Positions 32,155 to 40,002 of a DNA stretch of 49,746 nucleotides are shown here, one piece after another. The stretch's first letter is position 1. Each line of letters starts with the position of its first letter. Below the pieces are notes generated by a model, which had not been told where the DNA came from, made no database searches, and saw only the letters and a program-made list of their open reading frames with translations. Both the position numbers and the translations under genes were made by a program. Source of the DNA: Tractidigestivibacter sp050946515. Lineage in GTDB: Bacteria; Actinomycetota; Coriobacteriia; Coriobacteriales; Atopobiaceae. The DNA lies in assembly GCF_050946515.1 (NCBI RefSeq), contig NZ_JBMNUX010000017.1, positions 1 through 49,746 of the forward strand. Direction: 5' to 3'.

Positions 32155-33477
32155 CTACTTCCCCATAACCTGAGATGCCTCGTCATCGTTGGCCGCTTGA
32201 TAGAAGACGTGCTCGAGCTTCTCGCACAGTCGCTGATTCTGGTTGAAGTACCACGCCCCCACCTCGGCAAACGCTCCTCTGTACTCCAAGTCAGGCCAGT
32301 TCTTGTCCTCGCCCTTCTTGATCGTGTACTTGGGCAAGAAGATGAACTGCGCGGGCGTCAGATTGCAGGTCGTGATAATCGCGGTGTCGTCAATCACCAA
32401 GAACTTCGAGTGCACGCGCGGATTAACGAAGTAGCTCACGGTGCCGTTCTGCACGTTATTGAGCTCGTCGGCAAACGCCTTGAACGCAGATGAGTTTCTC
32501 GGTCGGCGATTCCTTTGGTCAGTCTTGCCGCCATAGGTCTGCGAGAGAAAGCTGGTCTTGACCCCGCGATTTGCCGCGTCAAGCGCGCTCTTCAGAATGC
32601 CGTCGACGGTCTTTCCGCCCTCCTTGTATTGGTAGGCCGAGACGTGCTGCGCACAGATCAGAATCCGATCGCTAGCGTTATCGAGAAGGTCACATATACG
32701 GTTTCGCGCATAGTGAGGCGAGTCGGCGTAGAAGGGTGCCTGGAAGACAAGCGCGCCCTTGCGCCCAGGGGCCTTGCGCATGGCCGGGTAATAGGTCAGG
32801 TAATCGCGGTAGCCGCGCGACTCGTCAAATTCCCGCTCATCAATTGAGCAATCCTCGAAGTCCGAGAAGAACTTGCGAGCCACGGCAACTACAGACTGGT
32901 CATCGATGATAGTCAGCAGGTTGTCCTTGACCTCGTCGCGAACGCAGAAGTTCGAGCTGGTCAGCACAGCCGCGCCGGTACCGTCTTTATATTCGATAAG
33001 GGCGAGCTTTGCGTGAAGGCTATAGAGAAGCGGAGACTGCCCGCGCACGAACGGCTTGATACTCTTGCTGCGAATGAACATGTGCGGGAAGACCAGCAGA
33101 CGGAACTTGTCACAATTGCGTGAATATTCCTCCGCTTTTTCATACACGTCATTTGCCAGGGAGCGCTTTGTCTCCTCTTCGCTGACGGTATTTCCGGTCT
33201 TGTACGAAACTATCTGCGCTGGGCTCTTATCCTGATAGCCGTCAAGCGGAATCGACGTAACGGTAACGTCAATCCCCCGGCGCGCGTAATCCTCAAGACG
33301 CTCGAGCAGATATAGATTATTGAATAGATAGAGCACGAGCTTGATTGAGGAAATTGAGTCGGCGCGGTCGTCTATGTACTTCAAGAACTTATCAAGCAGC
33401 CGCGGATTGCAGCCCTCGGAGTAGTAAGCATCCGGTTCGTCGTAGTTGGAAGGGCCGTCCGTGTAAAGGTATCCCAT
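32155..33477 (-). CDS. phospholipase-D-like protein with two HxK motifs
   Basis: The 440-residue protein has two PLD-type half sites, LHAKLALIEYKDG followed by TSSNF, and VHSKFLVIDDTAIITTCNL. HxK with a following Asn is the catalytic core of the superfamily; the usual downstream Asp is only partly kept. The family includes nucleases, phospholipases and phosphodiesterases, and I cannot tell which this is. No signal peptide or membrane helix is seen, so it is probably cytosolic. The start is ATG 33477, with GGGGAG six bases upstream, instead of a site five codons earlier. Its base composition is lower in G+C than the neighbours. Together with the nearby McrC remnant and helicase-nuclease this hints at a defence function, which is inference. 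Confidence 0.8.
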   Translation of the reverse strand: MGYLYTDGPSNYDEPDAYYSEGCNPRLLDKFLKYIDDRADSISSIKLVLYLFNNLYLLERLEDYARRGIDVTVTSIPLDGYQDKSPAQIVSYKTGNTVSEEETKRSLANDVYEKAEEYSRNCDKFRLLVFPHMFIRSKSIKPFVRGQSPLLYSLHAKLALIEYKDGTGAAVLTSSNFCVRDEVKDNLLTIIDDQSVVAVARKFFSDFEDCSIDEREFDESRGYRDYLTYYPAMRKAPGRKGALVFQAPFYADSPHYARNRICDLLDNASDRILICAQHVSAYQYKEGGKTVDGILKSALDAANRGVKTSFLSQTYGGKTDQRNRRPRNSSAFKAFADELNNVQNGTVSYFVNPRVHSKFLVIDDTAIITTCNLTPAQFIFLPKYTIKKGEDKNWPDLEYRGAFAEVGAWYFNQNQRLCEKLEHVFYQAANDDEASQVMGK

Positions 33478-33735
33478 TGCTACTCCCCCCAAAATTGGGC
33501 GCTAAGCAGATGTTGACATGCTACTACTCTGCCGCATCGGCGGAACCATCAAAATGGCAAGCGAACTTGGAGCATCGACTGGGCGCGCGATTCGGTAAGA
33601 TTCAAGCGCGCAGCCCGGGCGGGACTCAATGAGGTCACGTGTGCAATCTTCCTGTTTAACAAGGCGCAACACGACGGGAGAAAAACCAGCGATAATAATG
33701 CCATGCGCCAGCGCGCGCATTGGAGAGGAGACACC

Positions 33736-34863
33736 ATGAAGGAATTCTTTGGCACGCAGATGCCCAAGCTGGGGTTTGGCCTCATGCGTCTGCCCCGACT
33801 TGAGGACGGCAAGACCATCGACGTCGAGCAGTGCGAGATCATGACCGACAAGTTCCTCGATGCAGGCATGCGCTACTTCGACACCGCGTACGTTTACGAA
33901 GGCAGCGAGGAGGCCGCCGCGAAGTTCCTGGTAAATCGCCATCCTCGCGACAGCTACTACCTCGCTGACAAGCTCAACGCCAGCAGCTGGGCCGCAAAGT
34001 CAGCCGACGAGGCTCGCCGCGAGCTGCAGGTTTCGCTCGACCGCACCGGCGCGGGCTACTTCGACTTCTACCTGCTCCACGCCCTCTCTGCCGACAGCCT
34101 CAAGTACTACGACGAGTATGGGATCTGGGACTTTGCCGCAAAGGCAAAGGAGCAGGGTCTCGTCCGCCACGTGGGCTTCTCGTTCCACGACCACCCCGAC
34201 GTGCTCGACAAGATCCTGACCGAGCATCCCGAGGTGGAGTTCGTGCAGCTGCAGCTCAACTACGGCGACTGGGAAAGCCCCAGCGTCTGCTCGCGCGAGA
34301 ACTACGAGGTCGCGGTCAAGCACGGCAAGCCCGTCGTGGTGATGGAGCCGGTCAAGGGCGGACTGCTTGCCAACCCGCCCAAGCAGGTGCAGGACATCCT
34401 GCGCGCCGCGAACCCTGACGCCTCGATCGCCAGCTGGGCAATCCGCTTTGTCGCCAGCCTGGAAAACGTAATGGTCGTGCTCTCCGGCATGTCGAACATC
34501 GCGCAGATGGACGACAACCTTTCCTACATGCGCGACTTCCAGCCGCTGAACTCCGACGAGCATGCGGCCGTGGAGCGCGCAAGCAAGACTTTGGCCTCAA
34601 TCGACCAGATTCCTTGCACGGGATGCCATTACTGCACTGGTGGCTGCCCGCAGCAAATCGACATCCCGTCGATCTTCTCGGCAGTCAACAAGAACATGGT
34701 CTACGGCGACCTCGCCGGCGCAAAGCGCAGCTACGCCATGGCCACCAACGGCGACCACGGCAAGGCGAGCGACTGCATCCACTGCCTGCAGTGCGAGAAC
34801 GCCTGCCCGCAGCACCTGCCGATCACGTCGCTTCTCGAGAAGGCCGCGGACACGCTGGAATAG
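33736..34863 (+). CDS. aldo/keto reductase with C-terminal ferredoxin-type clusters
   Basis: The 375-residue product joins an aldo/keto reductase barrel to a ferredoxin-like tail. Barrel motifs are GFGLMRLP, MRYFDTAYVYEGSEEA (active-site Asp and Tyr), LADKL (Lys) and YLLHAL (His). The tail has CTGCHYCTGGCP near residue 295 and CIHCLQCENACP near 350. These are two cysteine sets of the 4Fe-4S type, although the first reads CxxCxxCxxxCP as in true ferredoxins. Such proteins are common in anaerobes and reduce carbonyl compounds with an unknown donor. GAGAGGAG precedes the ATG. A strong terminator follows at 34894-34929. Confidence 0.93.
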   Translation: MKEFFGTQMPKLGFGLMRLPRLEDGKTIDVEQCEIMTDKFLDAGMRYFDTAYVYEGSEEAAAKFLVNRHPRDSYYLADKLNASSWAAKSADEARRELQVSLDRTGAGYFDFYLLHALSADSLKYYDEYGIWDFAAKAKEQGLVRHVGFSFHDHPDVLDKILTEHPEVEFVQLQLNYGDWESPSVCSRENYEVAVKHGKPVVVMEPVKGGLLANPPKQVQDILRAANPDASIASWAIRFVASLENVMVVLSGMSNIAQMDDNLSYMRDFQPLNSDEHAAVERASKTLASIDQIPCTGCHYCTGGCPQQIDIPSIFSAVNKNMVYGDLAGAKRSYAMATNGDHGKASDCIHCLQCENACPQHLPITSLLEKAADTLE

Positions 34864-34893
34864 AGCGCAGCGCGCGCTTTGAAGTGACAAGAG

Positions 34894-34929
34894 CGGGAGC
34901 CCCGGGACAGGACGGGGCTCCCGTTTTTT
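34894..34929 (+). terminator. intrinsic terminator of the aldo/keto reductase gene
   Basis: GGGAGCCCCG-GGACAGGA-CGGGGCTCCC is followed by GTTTTTTC, 31 bp after the stop. Confidence 0.95.
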
Positions 34930-34966
34930 CGCAGACAGGCGAGGCGACCCAGCTGCCGTGCCAGGC

Positions 34967-35971
34967 TCAGCTCGCTCCGTTCTCGAACGACTCGTCGAGC
35001 CAGTCGACGTCGGGGCGGCAGACGAGGCGGGCGTCGCAATAGGCCATGCGCGGCGTCAGTATCGTCTGACCGATGTAGGAGCCAGACGCAGTCCTCTCCA
35101 AGACGAGGGCCATGTCGGGCTCGGCGTCTTCCGTCAGGTCGAGCGGAAGCAGCAAGTTGACGCTGTTCGCCCGCGGATAGTACGCGGGCACTGCCGTGCG
35201 ATAGCTCCACTTGACGCGCTCCAGTGCGAGGTTAACGGCGACGTCCAGCGCATTTTTCAAACGCATCCAATGCACGCCGTCGTTCGGCAGCTTGCGCTTA
35301 AGCTCGTCGAGCGCCGCGCGCCCTTCGCTTTCCGCCGCGGTCGGGTCGTCGACAGCAGAGAATCCCCTCTTTACCAGCGCAATCAGCTTGGGACTGTCAT
35401 AGAGTTCGCGCTCGAGGAAGCTTTGCGGAAGGCGGTCAATGTTATCAAGCAGGATGTGCTCGTAGTCAAGGACCGGCACCTGGCTGTCGTCGTAAAGCAC
35501 GTCCTCCAGACGCTTGAGGTACCGGGCGCGCTGGGGTAGCGGGTTGAACGTGCGCACCAGACGGTCGCCCACGCGCTCCTCCCCCGCACAATAGAATCCG
35601 ATCAGCTTCCAGGGCTGCATGCCCGGTCGGTCGTTTGCCTCAAAGCAGGCATAGATCGACTCGTACGAGCGGTCTACCAGCCCCGTGTTGTACGCCGCAA
35701 ATCCGTCGCGGGCGTTCTCGCACACTTTCTCCTCGTGAACGAGGCGCCAGAACGTGTAGCGCAGATAGCTGTCAAGAATCGCGTAGCGCGGCGAGCCGTC
35801 CTCGTCGCAATCGGAGGGAGAGAAGTCCCAGCGCTCGGGAAGCGCCTTTTCGGCGAGCCTAGGCAGCCAATCCTTCCAGCAGTAAAGGTAGGCCCATTTG
35901 CGCAGGTCACACACATCAGCTGAAGCGTCCTCGTCCTGCCCGCGAACTGGATTGGTGACATCTGAGCTCAT
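34967..35971 (-). CDS. DUF3825 domain protein
   Basis: The 334-residue protein fits the DUF3825 family along its length. Visible marks are LRKWAYLYCWKDWLPRLAEKA, YAILDSYLRYTFWRLVHEEKV, AAYNTGLVDRSYESIYACFE, WKLIGFYCAGE, LDYEHILLDNIDRLP, YRTAVPAYYPRANSVNLLLP, DMALVLER and ILTPRMAYCDARLVCRPD. The biochemical function of DUF3825 is unknown; members often stand near mobile or signalling genes, a recollection I cannot verify here. The ATG at 35971 has GAGGGG at good spacing, and a start farther upstream (36067) lacks one. No membrane segments are seen. The gene is divergent from the alpha/beta hydrolase, with the type-C repeat cluster between them. Confidence 0.88.
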   Translation of the reverse strand: MSSDVTNPVRGQDEDASADVCDLRKWAYLYCWKDWLPRLAEKALPERWDFSPSDCDEDGSPRYAILDSYLRYTFWRLVHEEKVCENARDGFAAYNTGLVDRSYESIYACFEANDRPGMQPWKLIGFYCAGEERVGDRLVRTFNPLPQRARYLKRLEDVLYDDSQVPVLDYEHILLDNIDRLPQSFLERELYDSPKLIALVKRGFSAVDDPTAAESEGRAALDELKRKLPNDGVHWMRLKNALDVAVNLALERVKWSYRTAVPAYYPRANSVNLLLPLDLTEDAEPDMALVLERTASGSYIGQTILTPRMAYCDARLVCRPDVDWLDESFENGAS

Positions 35972-36080
35972 GAGTGATCCCCTCTCGGCGAGTGCGTGCC
36001 CATGCATCCGATTGTAGGCGCGGCGCGCAAGTAGCGTGCGGGCGAGTTGGCGCTCCTCTGCCGCCAAGAGGCGGCTCCGG

Positions 36081-36284
36081 TGCGCCGAACTCGCCTTAGT
36101 GCAGACTTTGGCTACCTTCGTGCGCCGAACTCGCCTTAGTGCAGATGGTCAACGGGACCGACAGCGACCACGACGGGCACCGCAAAATCGGCGCGCCTCG
36201 TCTACCAGGCATTTTATGTAGTTTGAACTTTGATGACGCTAATTGGGTCCGCCATGGGGCCCGCACTAAGGCGAGTTCGGCGCA
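36081..36284. repeat. type-C repeat cluster 1 (inverted units around a core)
   Basis: Two direct units with CCGAACTCGCCTTAGTGCA stand at 36081-36103 and 36121-36143, exactly 40 bp apart. A reversed unit stands at 36263-36284. Between them lies a core CGTCTACCAGGCATTTTATG followed by TAGTTTGAACTTTGATGAC. The layout mirrors cluster 2 at 37451-37734. Confidence 0.85.
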
Positions 36285-36329
36285 GGGGTGGGGGGAACAC
36301 GTCGCACGAGCGCCGGTTCGGCGCAAGAA

Positions 36330-36356
36330 AGCCCCGCGCGCAAAGCGCGCGGGGCT
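36330..36356. repeat. 12-bp G+C hairpin before the hydrolase gene
   Basis: AGCCCCGCGCGC and GCGCGCGGGGCT pair perfectly around AAA. On the minus strand TTTCTTG follows, on the plus strand no T run. It lies 37 bp before the ATG at 36393. Confidence 0.6.
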
Positions 36357-36392
36357 ATGCTTGGGACGATGCCGCCGTCGAAAGGAGCAGCC

Positions 36393-37229
36393 ATGTCAGC
36401 AGAGAGAACCGAAAGCAAGTACGTCACCGTCGCGGATGACGTGCAAATCCATGTGTGGGACGCCGGCGACGAGAACGCCCCTGCGCTTGTTTTCGTTCCT
36501 GGTCTTACGTTTTCAGGCGAGGTATTCAAGCACCAGCTGGAGCACTTCAAGGGCACGCATCGCGTTGTGCTGGTAGACCCTCGCGGCCAAGGCCTCTCTA
36601 CCAAGTGCCCCTTCGGCAACGACTACCACACGCACGGCAAAGACCTCATTCGCGTAGTTGATTCGCTGGGCATCAAGAAGCCTACCCTCGTGGGCTGGAG
36701 CTGCGGAAACCTTGAGGTGTGGAGCTATCTCGAGCAGGCGGGCGTAGACTCCGTGGCAGGAGCGGTCACCGTCGACATGAGTCCGCTCCCCCATAACGAG
36801 GACCCCTCGGCATGGACCGAGGGCACCCCGGAGGAGCTTTCGGAGATCATGACGCACACGCTGGTTGACCCAGAGTCTGCCCACGGCTTCTGGGACGAAT
36901 ACCTGCGAGAGGTCATGTGGCAGGGGCCGCTTGATCCCGACCTCTACGACTACTTCATGGACATGGGCGCGCGCACGCCGTACTGGGTCACGCACGAGCT
37001 CTTCGGCGACGCCATCCTTTCCGACTACCGCGCCGTAGCCCAAGAGGCCGCACGCAAGATTCCGACGCTCATGTTCATCGCCGAGCACTGGGCTGATATT
37101 GCCGAGCCGTTCTACAACAAGCTCTGCCCGGAGACCCCTACCTACGTCATGGGCGGGCACCTGATGGCAGTCCAGTACCCCGATCGTTTTAATGCGCGGC
37201 TTGAGCAGTTTCTGAAGACAGGAAAGTAG
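36393..37229 (+). CDS. alpha/beta hydrolase
   Basis: The 278-residue protein is an alpha/beta-hydrolase-fold enzyme. VFVPGLTFSGEVF supplies the oxyanion loop (usual HGxx is PGLT here). VLVDPRGQGLS is the second family block. The nucleophile elbow is GWSCGNLE, with an unusual Cys next to where Ser is expected: the elbow reads G-W-S-C-G, so Ser is the likely nucleophile. The histidine is in GGHLMAVQYPDRF near the C-terminus. There is no signal peptide. AAAGGAG precedes ATG 36393; reading from a start farther upstream would cross the hairpin at 36330-36356. A strong terminator follows. Substrate is unknown. Confidence 0.9.
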   Translation: MSAERTESKYVTVADDVQIHVWDAGDENAPALVFVPGLTFSGEVFKHQLEHFKGTHRVVLVDPRGQGLSTKCPFGNDYHTHGKDLIRVVDSLGIKKPTLVGWSCGNLEVWSYLEQAGVDSVAGAVTVDMSPLPHNEDPSAWTEGTPEELSEIMTHTLVDPESAHGFWDEYLREVMWQGPLDPDLYDYFMDMGARTPYWVTHELFGDAILSDYRAVAQEAARKIPTLMFIAEHWADIAEPFYNKLCPETPTYVMGGHLMAVQYPDRFNARLEQFLKTGK

Positions 37230-37260
37230 GTCGAGCGCCCCCGACGGCAGGTCGCTGGCG

Positions 37261-37299
37261 AAAAGAGGAGGGCGGGACCCTGTCCCGCCCTCCTCTTTT
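37261..37299. terminator. bidirectional intrinsic terminator after the hydrolase gene
   Basis: AAAAGAGGAGGGCGGGA and TCCCGCCCTCCTCTTTT form a 17-bp perfect stem with a 5-nt loop. The A and T runs make it usable in either direction. Confidence 0.95.
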
Positions 37300-37450
37300 C
37301 TGCTGCGTTGCCCTGCGAGGAGTCATTACGCAGAAATCACCCAGGATTCTGGATGACCCGGCGCTTAGAGACCTAATGGTAGCGGTAGCCGACGGTTCCT
37401 GGCGAAGCGCGGGGCAAACGCGATGGCTTTGCCCTGCGAGCGCTGTCTGT

Positions 37451-37734
37451 TGCACCGAACCCGCCTTAGTGCGGGCCCTGCCAAAGTTTTTGCACCGAAC
37501 CCGCCTTAGTGCAGGCCCTTCGCTGGGTCGCAAGAGGGAAAGCGATCTCGTGCAATTCTGCCGCGAGTCATCTACCTGCGGTTTTATGAAGTTCAATGAT
37601 TTATGACTCCGCTCGGACCCGCCAGAGGGCCTGCACTAAGGCGGGTTCGGTGCACTGTGCGGGCGGGCACCTGCACTAAGGCGGGTTCGGTGCACTGTGC
37701 GGGCGGGCACCTGCACTAAGGCGGGTTCGGTGCA
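37451..37734. repeat. type-C repeat cluster 2 (inverted units around a core)
   Basis: Direct units at 37451-37473 and 37491-37513 carry CCGAACCCGCCTTAGTGC. Three reversed units are at 37632-37654, 37672-37694 and 37712-37734. Every neighbour distance is exactly 40 bp, and the two spacers on the right are identical. The centre holds CATCTACCTGCGGTTTTATG then AAGTTCAATGATTTATGAC. The cluster lies in a 565-bp gap (37230-37794); the rest of that gap shows no other gene. Confidence 0.9.
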
Positions 37735-37794
37735 CGACTGACCACGGACTAGGGCGAATCCACCGCCCGCAAAGGTGCTCATCCGGCAGACAAG

Positions 37795-38172
37795 CTAGCG
37801 CGACATCCCTAATACCATGCCGCTCACGTACGGAATCAGCCAGATGGCCCACACGACAATCGAAAAGCGATGGAAGTTGCGGCGCGCCTGCTCAGTTCCG
37901 ACGGCAACCGTGCGTGTCGCCCAGATTGCATGGAAAGCCATCAGCGCAATGGCCACGGCGCCGGTGACGGCATGCAGTCCCAGCTGGAAGGTGCCGCCCG
38001 CAAGCTGCCCCATCATAGAGGTGCCCAGCGTGTCGCAGGCAAGACCCGCCCAAAAGACCACGACATGCGCAACCTTGAGATTGCCGGTCCGTCGCTCCCA
38101 AAAGACGCCAATGGTGTAGAGGACAAGCGCTGCGGTAATCGCGACGATAGAGACAACAAGCGTGGTGGACAT
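37795..38172 (-). CDS. HsmA-type small membrane protein
   Basis: The 125-residue protein has four membrane helices (about 3-22, 36-54, 62-85 and 105-122). Conserved blocks are GVFWERRTGNLKVAHVVVFWAGLACDTLGT and HAIWATRTVAVGTEQARRNFHRFS, which match the HsmA/TIGR03987 family. The function of that family is not established. CGGAG precedes the ATG at 38172. It is convergent with the alpha/beta hydrolase across the type-C cluster. No partner gene is apparent. Confidence 0.8.
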   Translation of the reverse strand: MSTTLVVSIVAITAALVLYTIGVFWERRTGNLKVAHVVVFWAGLACDTLGTSMMGQLAGGTFQLGLHAVTGAVAIALMAFHAIWATRTVAVGTEQARRNFHRFSIVVWAIWLIPYVSGMVLGMSR

Positions 38173-38288
38173 GGCGAAAGCTCCGTTTCTAAGCGCGGGT
38201 AAAGGAGGCGATTGGAAGCCTCACCAAATCGCCGACGTCCGCTGAAATAGTTGACATACAGATAGCGCCGGAACGCATTCTTGCCGAT

Positions 38289-38316
38289 TGCGCGGGCGCT
38301 GTAAAGCGCCCGCGCA
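38289..38316. repeat. 12-bp perfect inverted repeat at the break of the UDG remnant
   Basis: TGCGCGGGCGCT and AGCGCCCGCGCA flank GTAA. The in-frame stop that closes the UDG-like frame upstream lies in the loop (TAA 38302-38304). Confidence 0.75.
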
Positions 38317-38739
38317 GGGTCCATAAAACCCGCGCTTAGCCTGCACGCAGGCCTCGAGCTCGGTCGCGAGCAGGAGCCCTCGGCGACGGTCGTCTGGAGC
38401 GGGCTTGCCGGCTGGAGCGAGCTCCCCCTTCTGTGGAACGTCTTCCCGTACCACCCCTATCGCACGAGAGACAAGAACACCAACCGAGCGCCCAACCCCA
38501 CCGAGATTGCGATTGGCAGAGGCTACGTGCTCCGGCTCATGGACATCTTCGAGATCGAGGCAGACCAGGTCTGGTGCATAGGTCTCGACGCATGGCGGGT
38601 GATGTTTCCCGGCGTCTCGCACCGAGGAAACGAGCACTACGTCCGCATGCCTACCGACAAGGGCGAGGCCATCTGCTTGAGGCAGCTGCGCGAGCTCGGC
38701 GCGAGGCTCGCGGCGTCCGAGCCCCGCGCCAGGCACTAG
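38305..38739 (+). pseudogene. 5'-truncated uracil-DNA-glycosylase-like gene remnant
   Basis: From 38305 to TAG at 38739 the frame is open for 144 codons without a plausible start. It encodes the C-terminal half of a uracil-DNA-glycosylase-superfamily protein: VVWSGLAGWSELPLLWNVFP, YHPYRTRDKNTNRAPNPTE, GRGYVLRLMDIF and VWCIGLDAWRVMFPG. The segment around HRGNEHYVRMPTDKG corresponds to where the family carries HPS. The N-terminal half with the catalytic water-activating motif (GxDPYP-like) is missing. The break coincides with a 12-bp inverted repeat whose loop holds TAA. It overlaps the 3' end of the minus-strand gene at 38736 by four bases. I treat it as a dead gene. Confidence 0.7.
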
Positions 38740-39953
38740 TCATCGTCATCGTCTTGGCCGTAGAGGTCGTCTAACCAAGAGTAGTCGCTTTCGTCAGGCT
38801 CTCCCCTGAGGGCGAGCTCGGCGCGCCTCCTCTCAACTTCGCGCAGGTTGAGGGCATCGTCGCCGTCATCGAAGAACTCGCGCCTCTCAAGGTCTTCCAG
38901 GCGCTTCTTTGCCGCCTCGGCATACTTTCGCAGCTCGACCCAGCTCTCGGGCACTTCGGTCGGGGCGTCCTTCTCGCCGTCGAACCAGCACTCGAAGTCG
39001 CTTGTCCTGAGCGTGCCCTCGCCGCGAATCGTCAGAGGGCACATGCGGTGCATCCATGGCTCGATGGCGATAAGGTGCACGTTGCCGTCAGGGTCAGTCG
39101 TGCGGATCTCAACCTCGTCGCAGGCCTCGTCCCCGCCCTCCTCGTACTGATAGAGGCGCACCTCGAAAGGACAGCTGGGGTCGAGCCTGCACTCCTGGTA
39201 GAGCTCGTAGATCGAGATGGACGGCCGTTCCCCCTGCATCAGCACGTCGCGCAGCTCCGCCCCGAATCGCTCCGCGTCCTCCGAGGCGGCGATCGGCCTC
39301 GCCGAGGTCACGCGCATGCCCATCTCGCGCTCGTCGTCGCGCTCGAAGGTCACCACGAACGTACGAGTCCACGTTTCGCGAATCGCGTTCGTCTGCGGAT
39401 TCCAAGCGACGCCCATGCACGCCGGCAGCCCTAGCCGGCGCAGGCGATTCTTCGAGAAGGTGTGCGTAAGCTCGATGCTCTCCTCGCCGCCCTCGAGCCA
39501 TGCGAGCAAATCGTCCGCACGCTCGGAGACCACCTCACCGATGGTTGACCGCGCGGTCTCATCGCTTCCGAAGGTCGCGGCGCCCTCCTCGCGGAACCTT
39601 GGCTTCTCCTCGCCCGGCCACCTCATGGTGTCGCAGAAGTCGACCGCGGGCTTAAGGCGGTAGCTCCAGTCATCGCCGCTCCCGAAGTCGTACTCATTCG
39701 CAGAGACCACCCACTCCACGCGCGACAGGACCGCCTCGTCGTTGGTGGAGCGCATCACGGCGGAGAGCAGGTCGCACTCGGGAACGCCCACGGGGATTTC
39801 GGGGAAATAGCCAAAGATGTCAGACTTGAAGAGGGCGTCGTCCTCGTCGGTCCAGAGCAGCCCGGCGCGCGCCTGCGTGGCGAGAAGGTCTGCGCCCGTC
39901 GGAAGGGGCAGCTTGGAGCCGTTCCCTGCTGCATGTTGGTTGCTGTTCTCCAT
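38736..39953 (-). CDS. uncharacterised acidic protein, partner candidate of the AAA+ protease chimera
   Basis: The 405-residue protein is not recognised. It is acidic, with mixed alpha/beta composition and many Trp and Cys (for example PACMGVAWNPQTNAIRETWTRTFVVTFERDD and SFECWF-like stretches). There are no membrane helices or enzyme motifs that I can name. The C-terminus has a charged helical stretch (RKYAEAAKKRLEDLERREFF) and ends in an Asp run (YGQDDDDD). Such a tail could be a recognition tag or a disordered end. AGGAGG precedes the ATG at 39953. It lies 49 bp downstream of the chimeric protease gene on the same strand, so the two probably share a transcript. It may be an adaptor, substrate or sensor for it; this is inference from position only. 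Confidence 0.75.
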   Translation of the reverse strand: MENSNQHAAGNGSKLPLPTGADLLATQARAGLLWTDEDDALFKSDIFGYFPEIPVGVPECDLLSAVMRSTNDEAVLSRVEWVVSANEYDFGSGDDWSYRLKPAVDFCDTMRWPGEEKPRFREEGAATFGSDETARSTIGEVVSERADDLLAWLEGGEESIELTHTFSKNRLRRLGLPACMGVAWNPQTNAIRETWTRTFVVTFERDDEREMGMRVTSARPIAASEDAERFGAELRDVLMQGERPSISIYELYQECRLDPSCPFEVRLYQYEEGGDEACDEVEIRTTDPDGNVHLIAIEPWMHRMCPLTIRGEGTLRTSDFECWFDGEKDAPTEVPESWVELRKYAEAAKKRLEDLERREFFDDGDDALNLREVERRRAELALRGEPDESDYSWLDDLYGQDDDDD

Positions 39954-40002
39954 GAGTCCCTCCTATGCGTCGAACATCGAGCGTCAGCCCCGTCAAGCCG
40001 CC

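Larger units (their letters stand above)
35972..36392. other. gene-free divergent region of about 420 bp with a type-C repeat cluster
   Basis: It holds the type-C cluster at 36081-36284 and a 12-bp hairpin at 36330-36356. Promoters for both divergent genes must lie here, but I see no clear -35/-10 pair. Confidence 0.6.

Noticed and set aside
38221..38736. 171-codon minus-strand open frame opposite the UDG remnant
   Set aside because: The plus-strand frame shows recognisable UDG-type sequence, while the minus frame has none; it is a shadow.
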